The notes under the pieces are model-generated. The model searched no databases, had not been told where the DNA came from, and worked only from the letters and a program-made list of their open reading frames with translations. A program made the position numbers and the translations under genes. 35,847 nt of DNA from a bacterium (GTDB taxonomy: Bacteria > Pseudomonadota > Alphaproteobacteria > Ferrovibrionales > Ferrovibrionaceae), in NCBI GenBank assembly GCA_022844005.1, contig JALHMN010000032.1:1-35847 (forward strand), in the 5' to 3' direction. Below, piece by piece: positions 9,769 through 17,476 of this stretch; position 1 is the first letter of the stretch; each line of letters starts with the position of its first letter.

Positions 9769-10743
9769 TCACTCGCGGCCGCGCCCGGTCCAGCGGCGAT
9801 AGAGCCCGACGATTCCGTTGGGCGCCAACCAGACCGAAGCGATGAGGAGAGCGCCATAGACCGGCCAGGTCAGGTTCTTGGTGATGAGATCCGCCAGCAC
9901 GGGCAGGAACTGGATCACCAGCCCACCCACCACCGCCCCCGCCACCGAATGCACGCCGCCCAATACCGCGCCGACCAGCAGCTGGATGGAGAAGAAGAAG
10001 TTGTAGCGATCGGGTGAGACGAAGTCCGTCACCAGCACCGCCAAGGCACCGCCCATGCCTGCAAAGGCCGCCGCGGCACCGAAGGCGAGCGTGCGGTACC
10101 AAGCCACGTCGATTCCAGTCGCCTCGGCGGCGATCGGATGATCGCGCAGCGCGACCATCGCACGGCCGATGCGCCCGCGGGTCAGGTTGCCGGCGCTCCA
10201 TAGCGCCGCCACCAGAACGGCGAGGGTGACGAAATACCACCACTGGTCCGGGGTGATCGGCAGGAAGGACGGTATCGCCGGCTTGTCGATATAGATGCCC
10301 TGCACACCGAGCGTCCAAGGCGCGGCGATCCAGGACTTGAGGAACTGCGGCAGCGCGACGGCGAGCGCGTAGGTGGCAAGGGCCAGCGCCAGGAAGGGCA
10401 GCCGGGCGGCGGGCCAACCCAGCAGGAGGCCGATGCCGAAGCAGACCAGCCCGGCGACCGGCAGGGTGAGGTAGGCGTTCATCCCATAATGGGTCATCAG
10501 CCCGGCGGTGACATAGCCACCCAGCGCATAGAAGGCCCCGTGGCCCAGCGATACCTGCCCGGAATAGCCGACCAGCAGGTTCAGCCCGAGAATTGCGAGC
10601 GCATAGGTCCCGGCGAGGGTGAACTGATAGATGCGGAAACTGCCGACCAGGAAAGGCAGGGCACAAGCCGCCGCCAGAAGGGCAAGCAGGCAGAGGAAGC
10701 GCGGGAGGTCTGCGGCGGGAGATTTCTTCTGGCCGGTCGGCAT
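9769..10743 (-). CDS. livM: Branched-chain amino acid ABC transporter permease, LivM type (orphan)
   Basis: 324-residue inner-membrane permease of the LivM family, one of the two permeases of high-affinity branched-chain amino acid (or related amide/urea) ABC importers. About nine to ten hydrophobic segments are visible. The LivM signature NLLVGYSGQVSLGHGAFYALGGY is near residues 53-75, and the cytoplasmic EAA-like coupling loop RGRIGRAMVALRDHPIAAEATGI is near 190-212. The start ATG 10743 gives a short charged N-terminus before the first membrane segment. The partner genes livH, livG, livF and livK are absent on either side, so either they lie elsewhere or this is a remnant of a dispersed operon. 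The next gene downstream on the same strand is the gamma-glutamyltransferase-like enzyme, so import of a glutamyl or amino-acid substrate is a possible link (inference). Confidence 0.88.
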   Translation of the reverse strand: MPTGQKKSPAADLPRFLCLLALLAAACALPFLVGSFRIYQFTLAGTYALAILGLNLLVGYSGQVSLGHGAFYALGGYVTAGLMTHYGMNAYLTLPVAGLVCFGIGLLLGWPAARLPFLALALATYALAVALPQFLKSWIAAPWTLGVQGIYIDKPAIPSFLPITPDQWWYFVTLAVLVAALWSAGNLTRGRIGRAMVALRDHPIAAEATGIDVAWYRTLAFGAAAAFAGMGGALAVLVTDFVSPDRYNFFFSIQLLVGAVLGGVHSVAGAVVGGLVIQFLPVLADLITKNLTWPVYGALLIASVWLAPNGIVGLYRRWTGRGRE

Positions 10744-10884
10744 GCGTGTTCGGAGATCGGACCGGCTGGAATGCGTCGGCCCAGTCCTAGCACATCGGTG
10801 GCTGCTTGCGCATCCAAAGCCGGGCGGCGACGAGACCTTTCCGGCCCGCTATGACTGTCGCAAAGTACGAGCATGGAGGAAGCG

Positions 10885-12099
10885 ATGGACCGGAAGGGAT
10901 TCAGGGCGGCGGGCTATCCGTGGCGGCTCTATTGCGGCGCCGAGGTCATCGAGCAGGGCCTGCAGGAATCGGTGCAGCGCGCCGGCGCCGGGCGAGCCTT
11001 CGTGATCTGCTCGCCGTCGGTCAACCGGCGCACCGACACGGTCAAGCGCATCGCGGCAACGCTCGGGACCCGCTTCGCAGGTGTGTTCGACGGGATCGAG
11101 AAGGATTCCACCTACGCCTCCGTGCTGGCCGCGAAGGCGGCCGCCGGCGAGGCGAAAGCCGATCTGCTCATCGCCGTCGGCGGGGGCAGCGTCATCGTCG
11201 CCGTGCGGGCGGTGGCCATCTTCCTCGGCGAGGCGGGCGATCCCTTCGCGCTGATGACGCAGTATCCGGAAGGCCGGCCCGCCTACAGCCCGAGGCTGAT
11301 GGCCCCGAAACTGCCGATCATCAACATCCCGACCACGCCGACCAGTTCGATGAACCGTGCCGGCACCGGCCTGAAGAACCCCGATCTCGAACATCGGATG
11401 GAATATTTCGACCCCAAGACCCGTCCGCAGGCGGTCTTCGTCGACGACGGCGTCCTCCTCAGCGCACCGCCCGATGTCATCCGTTCCACCGCGACCACCG
11501 TCTTCGCCTCGACAGTGGGGGCGATGGCCCAGGTGACCCTGAACCCGCTTGCCGACGGCGACCGCAACCAGGCCTTCCGGCTGGCTCGGGCCGCCTATCT
11601 GCGGCTGATGGACGAGCTCGACAACCCGGCCCTGCGCACCGATCTCTGCATGGCGGCCTTCCTGCAGAACCGCGCCGAGGACGACGGCGTCGCCCTCATC
11701 CGGGGCGGTCCCTTCTCCGGCAACTATGCCGTCTCCACCGCCCTGCACGTGCTCTACCCGCATGTCGGCCAGGGAGAGTCGACCTCGGTCGTGCATGCAC
11801 CCGCGATCAGGATCGCGGAGGCGATCGACCTTCCCTCGGCCCGCGGCGTCGCGGAATCGCTCGAGGTCTGGCGCGACGGCATGACCGCCCGCGAAGCGGC
11901 GCTGGCCGTGGCGGAGACACTCGAGGGCATCTACACCCGCATCGGCGTGCCCACCCGGTTACAGCAACTCGACATCCCGAAAGACGGATTGCTCGGCATC
12001 GCCAAAGGGACGGTCAGGAACTTCAACGCCAATGCAGGCGTCCGCTCGGACGAGGAACAGATCAAGGCCTCGCTCCGCCTGCTCGAAGCCGCGTGGTGA
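10885..12099 (+). CDS. Iron-containing alcohol dehydrogenase-like protein with degenerate metal site
   Basis: 404-residue member of the iron-dependent alcohol dehydrogenase / maleylacetate reductase superfamily. The nucleotide-binding motif GGGSVI is near residue 100 and the family segment IPTTPTSS near 150. The standard metal site is Asp and His in a GxDALxH helix, then two later histidines. Here the helix reads STATTVFAS (about residues 201-209), so both the Asp and the first His are missing. Histidines are kept later at H288, H293 and H304. The protein may therefore be metal-independent or have another function; maleylacetate reductases are one related group to compare. Start: GGAGGA (10875-10880) sits 4 nt before ATG 10885, which I prefer over the ATG at 10873 that contains that ribosome binding site. 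Confidence 0.82.
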   Translation: MDRKGFRAAGYPWRLYCGAEVIEQGLQESVQRAGAGRAFVICSPSVNRRTDTVKRIAATLGTRFAGVFDGIEKDSTYASVLAAKAAAGEAKADLLIAVGGGSVIVAVRAVAIFLGEAGDPFALMTQYPEGRPAYSPRLMAPKLPIINIPTTPTSSMNRAGTGLKNPDLEHRMEYFDPKTRPQAVFVDDGVLLSAPPDVIRSTATTVFASTVGAMAQVTLNPLADGDRNQAFRLARAAYLRLMDELDNPALRTDLCMAAFLQNRAEDDGVALIRGGPFSGNYAVSTALHVLYPHVGQGESTSVVHAPAIRIAEAIDLPSARGVAESLEVWRDGMTAREAALAVAETLEGIYTRIGVPTRLQQLDIPKDGLLGIAKGTVRNFNANAGVRSDEEQIKASLRLLEAAW

Positions 12100-12217
12100 G
12101 GCACGGTCGAATAGATCCTGGATACCCCACCCGAGACGGCGATGACGGCCCCCTTCAAGACGCTCCGCTGTTGCCGCCTCGACCAGTGAGACAGGCTTCA
12201 GCGAATCAATATTCCCC

Positions 12218-12604
12218 TCACCACAACCTCCCGACGCCATAGGCATCGAAGGCCCGTTCGTTCGACACCAGCAGCATGTTCTCCAGCATGGCCTGGGCGA
12301 TCAGCATCCGATCGAAAGGATCACGGTGCACGCCCGGCAAGGCCCCTGCGACCTGCCCGTGCCGCAGGCTGATTGGCAGGCTGCCGAAGCCCTGGCCGGC
12401 GACAGCGCCCTCCAGATCAGCCACGATCGTACCCACGCCGGGCAGCTTGCCGACACGATGCTTGGTGGTGATCTCCCAGGCCGACGCCGCGCTGACAAAG
12501 ATGTCGTTGCCCTCATCGGTGATCGCAGACTGGGCGGTGGTTGACAGCGAATTGTCGCCGGCAAGCCACCACAATAAGGCATGCGTATCCAGCAGGAGCC
12601 GCAT
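12218..12604 (-). CDS. vapC: PIN-domain ribonuclease toxin, VapC family
   Basis: 128-residue PIN-domain endoribonuclease, the toxin of a type II toxin-antitoxin pair; such toxins cut tRNA or rRNA when not bound by the antitoxin. Acidic residues of the Mg2+ site are visible: D6 (LLLDTHALLWWL), E44 (SAWEI) and D95/D98 (DPFDRMLIAQA). The fourth acidic position, usually Asp, reads SNERAF with Glu116, a substitution that may be tolerated. The start ATG 12604 comes 4 bp after the stop codon of the antitoxin gene, the usual tight coupling. The frame is open further upstream but that part overlaps vapB, so it is not used. The last codons (GRLW) match the typical C-terminus of this VapC subgroup. Confidence 0.9.
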   Translation of the reverse strand: MRLLLDTHALLWWLAGDNSLSTTAQSAITDEGNDIFVSAASAWEITTKHRVGKLPGVGTIVADLEGAVAGQGFGSLPISLRHGQVAGALPGVHRDPFDRMLIAQAMLENMLLVSNERAFDAYGVGRLW

Positions 12605-12608
12605 CAGC

Positions 12609-12839
12609 TTATTCCCATCCGGCCAATTCATCCTCAGGCAGAGGATCGAAGAAACCAGGGTCGAGGCTGACGCTGCCCTTGAGCGCCCCGAAGCGGCGCT
12701 TCGATGTCGGCGGATGGAACGGCACCAGTTTGGCGATCGGCTGTTTGCCGCGCGCCAGCACGATCTCCTCGCCTGCTTCGACCCGCGCAAGCAACTGAGA
12801 GAGGGTTGTCTTGGCGGCGTGGATGGTGACCGTGACCAT
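12609..12839 (-). CDS. vapB: Antitoxin, Phd/YefM type, partner of the PIN toxin
   Basis: 76-residue antitoxin of the Phd/YefM (prevent-host-death) fold. The N-terminal half has the DNA-binding pattern VTIHAAKTTLSQLLARVEAGEEIVLARGKQPIAKLVP (given here only as family context, residues 4-40), and the proline- and acid-rich C-terminal tail (residues 58-76, ending DELAGWE) would wrap the toxin. It is the first gene of the pair, with vapC 4 bp downstream. An AAGGGT ribosome binding site lies about 8 nt before ATG 12839. Immediately upstream are two copies of a palindromic 9-mer, which fit an autoregulatory operator bound by antitoxin or the antitoxin-toxin complex. Confidence 0.88.
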   Translation of the reverse strand: MVTVTIHAAKTTLSQLLARVEAGEEIVLARGKQPIAKLVPFHPPTSKRRFGALKGSVSLDPGFFDPLPEDELAGWE

Positions 12840-12850
12840 GATGTACCCTT

Positions 12851-12873
12851 ATTAGCTAAGTCATATTAGCTAA
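12851..12873 (-). promoter_or_regulatory. Putative vapBC operator: two direct copies of TTAGCTAAT
   Basis: On the minus strand, TTAGCTAAT occurs at 12873-12865 and again at 12859-12851, exactly 14 bp apart. Each copy contains the perfect 8-bp palindrome TTAGCTAA. The site is an AT-rich island in very GC-rich DNA, 11 bp upstream of the vapB start and just before its ribosome binding site. Phd/YefM antitoxins are known to repress their own operons by binding adjacent palindromes, so an operator role is likely, though it is inferred from position and symmetry. The AT-rich stretch could also contain the -10 element (TAATAT between the copies), but I see no convincing -35. Confidence 0.6.
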
Positions 12874-13106
12874 ATAGGGGTGACAGAGTCGATACGGTTC
12901 GGCCGGTCGCGGTTCCGGAAGACTTCTGCCTCTTCCAGTAGCCGTTCGTAGAAGCGAATGTCACCGGACGAGTGGCAGCAGAAAATGCCCCGCCTTGCGA
13001 CCGCTCAGCAGGCGGCATCGTGAAGAAAGCCGTTACCCGGTGCGGAATCCCGGTGGCTGCGGCTGTGTCGGGTAGGACCCGGGCCTTCGGAGAAATAGGG
13101 GAGAAT

Positions 13107-13199
13107 TGGCGGAGGGAGGGGGATTCGAACCCCCGGTACAAGTTTACCCTGTACAACGGTTTAGCAAACCGCCGCCTTCAGCCGCTCGGCCACCCCTCC
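13107..13199 (-). tRNA. tRNA-Ser (anticodon GCU)
   Basis: 93-nt serine tRNA on the minus strand with an encoded CCA end (13107-13109). The acceptor stem pairs GGAGGGG (13199-13193) with UCCCUCC, followed by discriminator G. A long variable arm, typical of class II serine tRNAs, separates the anticodon arm from the T arm, and the T stem-loop is GGGGG-UUCGAAU-CCCCC. The anticodon loop within CGGTTTGCTAAACCG places anticodon GCU at 13165-13163, which reads AGC and AGU codons. A candidate promoter lies about 40 bp upstream. No clear terminator follows. Confidence 0.97.
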
Positions 13200-13237
13200 A
13201 ACCGCGAGCGTCTTGCGTCACGGCGTAAGAATGGGTG

Positions 13238-13266
13238 GTTCTAGAGGGCGCCCATCGTCACGTCAA
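13238..13266 (-). promoter_or_regulatory. Putative sigma-70 promoter of tRNA-Ser
   Basis: On the minus strand, TTGACG (13266-13261) and TAGAAC (13243-13238) are separated by exactly 17 bp. The predicted start would fall some 30 nt upstream of the tRNA 5' end. The -35 begins only 18 bp upstream of the rlmI start codon on the other strand, so the promoter occupies the rlmI leader. This is a pattern match only. Confidence 0.5.
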
Positions 13267-13284
13267 CGAAACCCGGTCCGCTTC

Positions 13285-14475
13285 ATGTCCACCGATCTTC
13301 CGCTCGTCCGCCTCCGCCCCGGCAAGGACCGCCGCGTCCTGGAAGGCTTTCCCTGGGTTTTCGCCAATGAAATGGAGATCGACGCGGCCGCCCGTGGGAT
13401 CCCTGCAGGATCGGTGGTGCGCTTGGCCGATCCGCGCGGCAAGCCGCTCGCCCTCGCCGGCTTCAATGTCCATTCGCTGATCGCCGGCCGGGTGCTGACC
13501 CTCGATCCGGCGGAGCGGATCGATGCCGGCTTCGTGCGGGCAAGGCTTGCGGCGGCGCTTTCCTACCGAGAGCGCCTGGTCGGCGGGCAGTTCTACCGGC
13601 TGGTGCATGCCGAGGCCGATGGCCTGCCCGGCCTGATCGTCGATCGCTGTGGCGAGGTGCTGGTGGTGCAGGCCAACACGGCCATCGCGGACCGGTTGCT
13701 GCCCGAGATCACATCGGCTCTGCGGGACCTGCTTTCGCCACGCGCCATCATCGGCCGCAACGACGCCGCCGCCCGCCACCAGGAGGGGCTGCCCATCGAG
13801 ATCGGCATGCTGGCCGGCGAGGCGCCGGGCCGCATCCCGATCGAGGAGGCGGGCTTCCCCTTCCTCGCCGACCCCATGGGCGGGCAGAAGACCGGCTGGT
13901 TCTTCGACCTGCGCGATGCCCGGTCGCTGCTCGCCGGCTTCGTGCGGCCGGGGATGCGGGTGCTGGACGTCTATTGCCACACGGGCGGGTTTTCGCTGCC
14001 CGCCGCCAAGGCCGGCGCCTCGGTCCTGGGCATCGACCGCTCCAAGCCCGCCCTCGACCTGGCGGAAGCGGCCGCCGCCGCGGCGGGTCTCGCCGAGCGC
14101 TGCCGGTTCGAGCGCCGCGATGCGCTGGAGGCTCTGGAGCGGTTTGAACGCGAGGGAAGCCGCTATGACATCGTCATCGCCGACCCGCCCTCCTTCGCCA
14201 AGAACAGGAAGGACCTGCCGGCCGCCCTCGCGGCGCACCGGCGGCTCGCCGAGGCGGCGGCGCGACGAGTTGACGCAGGCGGCCTCCTCTTCCTCGCCAC
14301 CTGCTCCCATCACGTGCCGGGACCCGAGTTCCTGGCTGCCTGTGCGAGTGGAATCGCAGGGGCGAAGCGGACTTCACGGCTGGCCTATTCGGGTGGCGCC
14401 GCGCCGGATCACCCGGTCCACCCGTTGCTGCCGGAGACGGCCTACCTGAAATGGCACGTCTTCGCCCTCGCCTGA
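13285..14475 (+). CDS. rlmI: 23S rRNA (cytosine) methyltransferase, RlmI-like (PUA + SAM methyltransferase)
   Basis: 396-residue SAM-dependent RNA methyltransferase, the same length as E. coli RlmI, which makes m5C1962 in 23S rRNA. An N-terminal PUA domain (about residues 1-80, including the HPWVF-like GFPWVFANE) is followed by an EEHUD-type beta-hairpin domain and a C-terminal Rossmann methyltransferase. Visible motifs are KTGWFFDLRDAR (about 201-212), the SAM-binding segment VLDVYCHTGGFSLPAA, and the catalytic-site motif DPPSFAKNRK near 307. ATG 13285 gives the usual short start MSTDLPLVRLRPGKDRR; the frame is open back to 13213 but that part covers the tRNA promoter. The related fold is also used by RlmK/L and Trm5-like enzymes, but domain order favours RlmI. 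Confidence 0.88.
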   Translation: MSTDLPLVRLRPGKDRRVLEGFPWVFANEMEIDAAARGIPAGSVVRLADPRGKPLALAGFNVHSLIAGRVLTLDPAERIDAGFVRARLAAALSYRERLVGGQFYRLVHAEADGLPGLIVDRCGEVLVVQANTAIADRLLPEITSALRDLLSPRAIIGRNDAAARHQEGLPIEIGMLAGEAPGRIPIEEAGFPFLADPMGGQKTGWFFDLRDARSLLAGFVRPGMRVLDVYCHTGGFSLPAAKAGASVLGIDRSKPALDLAEAAAAAAGLAERCRFERRDALEALERFEREGSRYDIVIADPPSFAKNRKDLPAALAAHRRLAEAAARRVDAGGLLFLATCSHHVPGPEFLAACASGIAGAKRTSRLAYSGGAAPDHPVHPLLPETAYLKWHVFALA

Positions 14476-14815
14476 TCCCAATTCCGCCGCAAACGAAAGC
14501 GATGTTCGCCCCTGGAAATGCTGCAGATGCTCGGTATATGCTGCTCATGTCGGCCATCGCGGGGCGGGGACTGCCTTCAGAAGCAGTCCAACGCGACGGC
14601 CGGTTCGGGGACCAGCAAAATCGATGAGGATCGTCCGCCCATCCAAGGCGGGTCGGTTTGAGTGAGGCGTCCGCTGTCTGAGGCTCGGTGCGCGACGGGT
14701 GGAGTTTGTCCGCCAAAGTGTCGCACCCGGCACCGGTCGGTGAACCGCTGGCGTTTGCAAGAGTTCGGCAACGGGTTGTCCGCTACAGACTGACGGCGAA
14801 AGGTCGACGATAGCC
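14476..14815 (+). other. 340-bp gene-free leader before the glucan synthase gene
   Basis: No gene on either strand is convincing here. The stretch lies between rlmI and the glucan synthase gene, both on the plus strand, and so probably holds the synthase promoter and a long 5' leader. It contains a perfect 7-bp inverted repeat, GGACTGC/GCAGTCC (14568-14574 and 14583-14589, 8-nt loop), not followed by a T-run. A 64-codon open frame runs on the minus strand (14771-14577) from a TTG, without a ribosome binding site or recognisable product. No known riboswitch core was recognised. Confidence 0.5.
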
Positions 14816-17440
14816 ATGCGCGCTTCGAGCGTGATTGCGGTTCTCCTGGTGGTGGCGGCGAACGTGGTGGCCTGGGTGGGGCTGAATCCCCCGCGCACCC
14901 CGCCCGGATACGACAAGCCGTTCAGCGGCCTTGCCTACAGTCCCTATCGCGAGGGCCAGGATCCGCAGAAGGGCGACCAGATCACCCCCGCCCAGGTGGC
15001 CGAGGACATGACCTTCCTCGCCGACAAGACCCGGCGCGTGCGCACCTATACCGCCATCGACGGCCACGAGGTCATCCCCTACTACGCCGCCCAGCACGGT
15101 ATCAAGGTGACGGCGGGCGCCTGGATCGACGGCCATCTCGACCGCAACGAGCGCGAGATCGCGAGCGTGGCTCAGATGGCGAAGTCGAAGGCCGTCACCC
15201 GCGTGCTGATCGGCAACGAGGTGCTGTTGCGCGCCGACATTTCGGTCGAGCAGTTGATGTCCTATATCCGCCGCGTCCGCACCCAGGTGACGCAGCCGAT
15301 CTCGACCGCAGAACCCTGGCACGTCTGGATCGAGCATCCGGAACTGGCGGCGGAGGTGGATTTCATCGCCATCCACACGCTGCCCTATTGGGAAGGCCTG
15401 CCTTCCGACAAGGCGGTCGAATACGCGATGAGCCGCTATCAGCAGGTGAAGAACGCCTTTCCGACCAAGCCGGTCGTCATCACCGAATTCGGCTGGCCCT
15501 CGGAAGGCCGGATGCGCCGTGGCGCCGAACCCACCGTCGGCAAGCAGGGCGAGGTTACCCGCACCTTCCTGAACGAGGCCGACCGGCGCGGCATCGACTA
15601 TTTCATCATGGAAGCCTTCGATCAGCCCTGGAAGCGCAACATCGAGGGCTCGGTCGGCGGCTACTGGGGCATGTTCACCGCCGATCGGAAGGCGAAGTTC
15701 CCGCTGACCGGTGTGGTTTCGAGCGTGCCGAACGCGCCCTGGTTCGCACTCGGCGCCAGCCTGCTGGCTCTTCCGGGGATGCTGTGGTTCCTCGGCCGCT
15801 GGGCCCGGCTCAACTTTGCCGGCCGCATCACCTATCTGACCGCGATTCAGGTCGTCTCCTCGGTACTGGTCTGGGTGGCCTATTCCGCCCTTACTCAGTA
15901 CATGGCGCCGGGCATGGCGGTGATGTGGGCGGTTCTGCTGCCGCTTCTCCTGATGCTGCTGGTCCTGCTGCTCACCGAGGGGATCGAGGCGACCGAAGTC
16001 ATCTTCGGCATGCCGGCCAAGCGGCGCTTCCTTCCCTATGTGGGCACGACCTCCAAGCCGCTGCCGAAGGTCTCGATCCATCTGCCGATCTGCAACGAGC
16101 CGCCGGAGATGGTGAAGCTGACGCTGAACTCGCTGGCCGAGCTCGACTATCCGGACTTCGAAGTCATCGTCATCGACAACAACACCAAGGATCCCGCGGT
16201 GTGGGAGCCTGTGAAGGCGCATTGCGAGGCCCTTGGCGCGCGCTTTCGCTTCTTCCACGAAGACGTGATGAAGGGCTTCAAGGCCGGTGCCTTGAACTAC
16301 GCCCTCGTCCGGACCGCCCCCGATGTCGAGGTCGTCGGCGTGATCGATGCCGACTACATGGTGTCGCCCAACTGGCTGAAGTCCGTCGTCCCCTATTTCG
16401 AACGCTCCGAGGTTGGCTTCGTGCAGGCCCCGCAGGATCATCGCGATGCCGGCGAAAGCCCGTTCAAGGAGATGATCAACTGGGAATATGCCGGCTTCTT
16501 CGACATCGGCATGGTCCAGCGCAACGAAGAGAACGCGATCATCCAGCACGGCACAATGACGCTGATCAGGAGGTCGGCGCTGAACCAGGTCGGCAACTGG
16601 TCGGAGTGGTGCATTTGCGAGGACAGCGAGCTGGGGCTGAAGCTGATGGAGGCCGGCTGGCATTCCGTCTACATCCGCCAGCGCTTCGGCTGGGGCCTCA
16701 CCCCCGACAACTTCACCGGTTACAAGAAGCAGCGCTTCCGCTGGGCCTATGGCGCCGTCCAGATCCTCAAGGGTCACTGGCGCGAACTGCTTCCCGGCGC
16801 CAAGAAGCTGACCCGGGCGCAGAAGTACCATTTCGTCGCCGGCTGGGCGCCGTGGTTCGCCGATGCCGTGGGTCTCGTCTTCGCCTATGCCGGCATCCTG
16901 TGGACCATCGGCGTGCTGGCGCTGCCGCAGTATTTCGAGTTCCCGAACACGCTTTTCGTGGTTCCCACCCTCGCGGTCTTCATCATCAAGGTGCTGCAGT
17001 TCCTGTGGCTGTACCGTGCCCGGGTGGACTGCACGCTCCGCCAGCGCATCGGGGCGGGCATCGCCGGACTGTCGCTCACCTATTCGGTGGGCAAGGCGAT
17101 GCTCTACGGCCTCTTCACCTCCAAGCTGCCGTTCATGCGCACGCCCAAATGCGAGAACCAGCCCGCCGCCATGCAGGCGATCGCCATGGCCTGGGAAGAG
17201 GCGCTTCTCTGCGGCCTGCTCTGGCTCGCCGGCGCCGCCATCTGGACCGTCTACGGACATGACGATCCGGAAGCCAAGCTGTGGTCCTTCGTGATGTGGG
17301 CGCAGTCGCTGCCCTGTTTCGCGGCGGTGCTGACGGCGGGGGTGAATGCCTTCGGCAGCTTCAGGAAGCCGAAGGCCGTGCCTCAGGTCGCGCCCGGCCC
17401 GCGCGAAACCCCGGCGGCGGCCATCGCCGGCGCGGACTGA
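14816..17440 (+). CDS. Membrane beta-glucan synthase: GH17-like domain fused to processive GT2 (NdvB-like)
   Basis: 874-residue inner-membrane protein likely to make or remodel a beta-1,3(-1,6)-glucan from UDP-glucose. After an N-terminal membrane anchor (residues 5-25) comes a GH17-type domain with both catalytic glutamates: acid/base E135 in GNE and nucleophile E224 in VITEFGWPS. Three membrane segments (about 300-390) lead to a cytoplasmic GT2 domain from about 418: D511xD513 (DAD), catalytic E602-D603 and the QxxRW motif (Q639, R642, W643), all intact. Four to six further membrane segments close the protein. In Bradyrhizobium, separate NdvB and NdvC proteins make cyclic beta-1,3/1,6-glucans, and Pseudomonas NdvB is related; here both domain types are in one chain. 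The start ATG lies after a 340-bp leader. No other glucan gene is adjacent. Confidence 0.87.
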   Translation: MRASSVIAVLLVVAANVVAWVGLNPPRTPPGYDKPFSGLAYSPYREGQDPQKGDQITPAQVAEDMTFLADKTRRVRTYTAIDGHEVIPYYAAQHGIKVTAGAWIDGHLDRNEREIASVAQMAKSKAVTRVLIGNEVLLRADISVEQLMSYIRRVRTQVTQPISTAEPWHVWIEHPELAAEVDFIAIHTLPYWEGLPSDKAVEYAMSRYQQVKNAFPTKPVVITEFGWPSEGRMRRGAEPTVGKQGEVTRTFLNEADRRGIDYFIMEAFDQPWKRNIEGSVGGYWGMFTADRKAKFPLTGVVSSVPNAPWFALGASLLALPGMLWFLGRWARLNFAGRITYLTAIQVVSSVLVWVAYSALTQYMAPGMAVMWAVLLPLLLMLLVLLLTEGIEATEVIFGMPAKRRFLPYVGTTSKPLPKVSIHLPICNEPPEMVKLTLNSLAELDYPDFEVIVIDNNTKDPAVWEPVKAHCEALGARFRFFHEDVMKGFKAGALNYALVRTAPDVEVVGVIDADYMVSPNWLKSVVPYFERSEVGFVQAPQDHRDAGESPFKEMINWEYAGFFDIGMVQRNEENAIIQHGTMTLIRRSALNQVGNWSEWCICEDSELGLKLMEAGWHSVYIRQRFGWGLTPDNFTGYKKQRFRWAYGAVQILKGHWRELLPGAKKLTRAQKYHFVAGWAPWFADAVGLVFAYAGILWTIGVLALPQYFEFPNTLFVVPTLAVFIIKVLQFLWLYRARVDCTLRQRIGAGIAGLSLTYSVGKAMLYGLFTSKLPFMRTPKCENQPAAMQAIAMAWEEALLCGLLWLAGAAIWTVYGHDDPEAKLWSFVMWAQSLPCFAAVLTAGVNAFGSFRKPKAVPQVAPGPRETPAAAIAGAD

Positions 17441-17476
17441 CCGCTCGCCTCGCTCCTTCGCCGCTGGCTTTGTGTG

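Noticed and set aside
13069-13081. Small hairpin CGGGT-AGG-ACCCG downstream of tRNA-Ser as a terminator
   Set aside because: Only five pairs with no T-run on the minus strand.
12866-13156. 96-codon minus-strand frame reading through tRNA-Ser
   Set aside because: Its first part is a translation of the tRNA 3' half (GFESPSLR), a well-known artefact.
13107-13199. tRNA-Ser as an integration site of a mobile island with the neighbouring TA module
   Set aside because: No integrase, no repeat of the tRNA 3' end and no base-composition shift beyond the short AT-rich operator.
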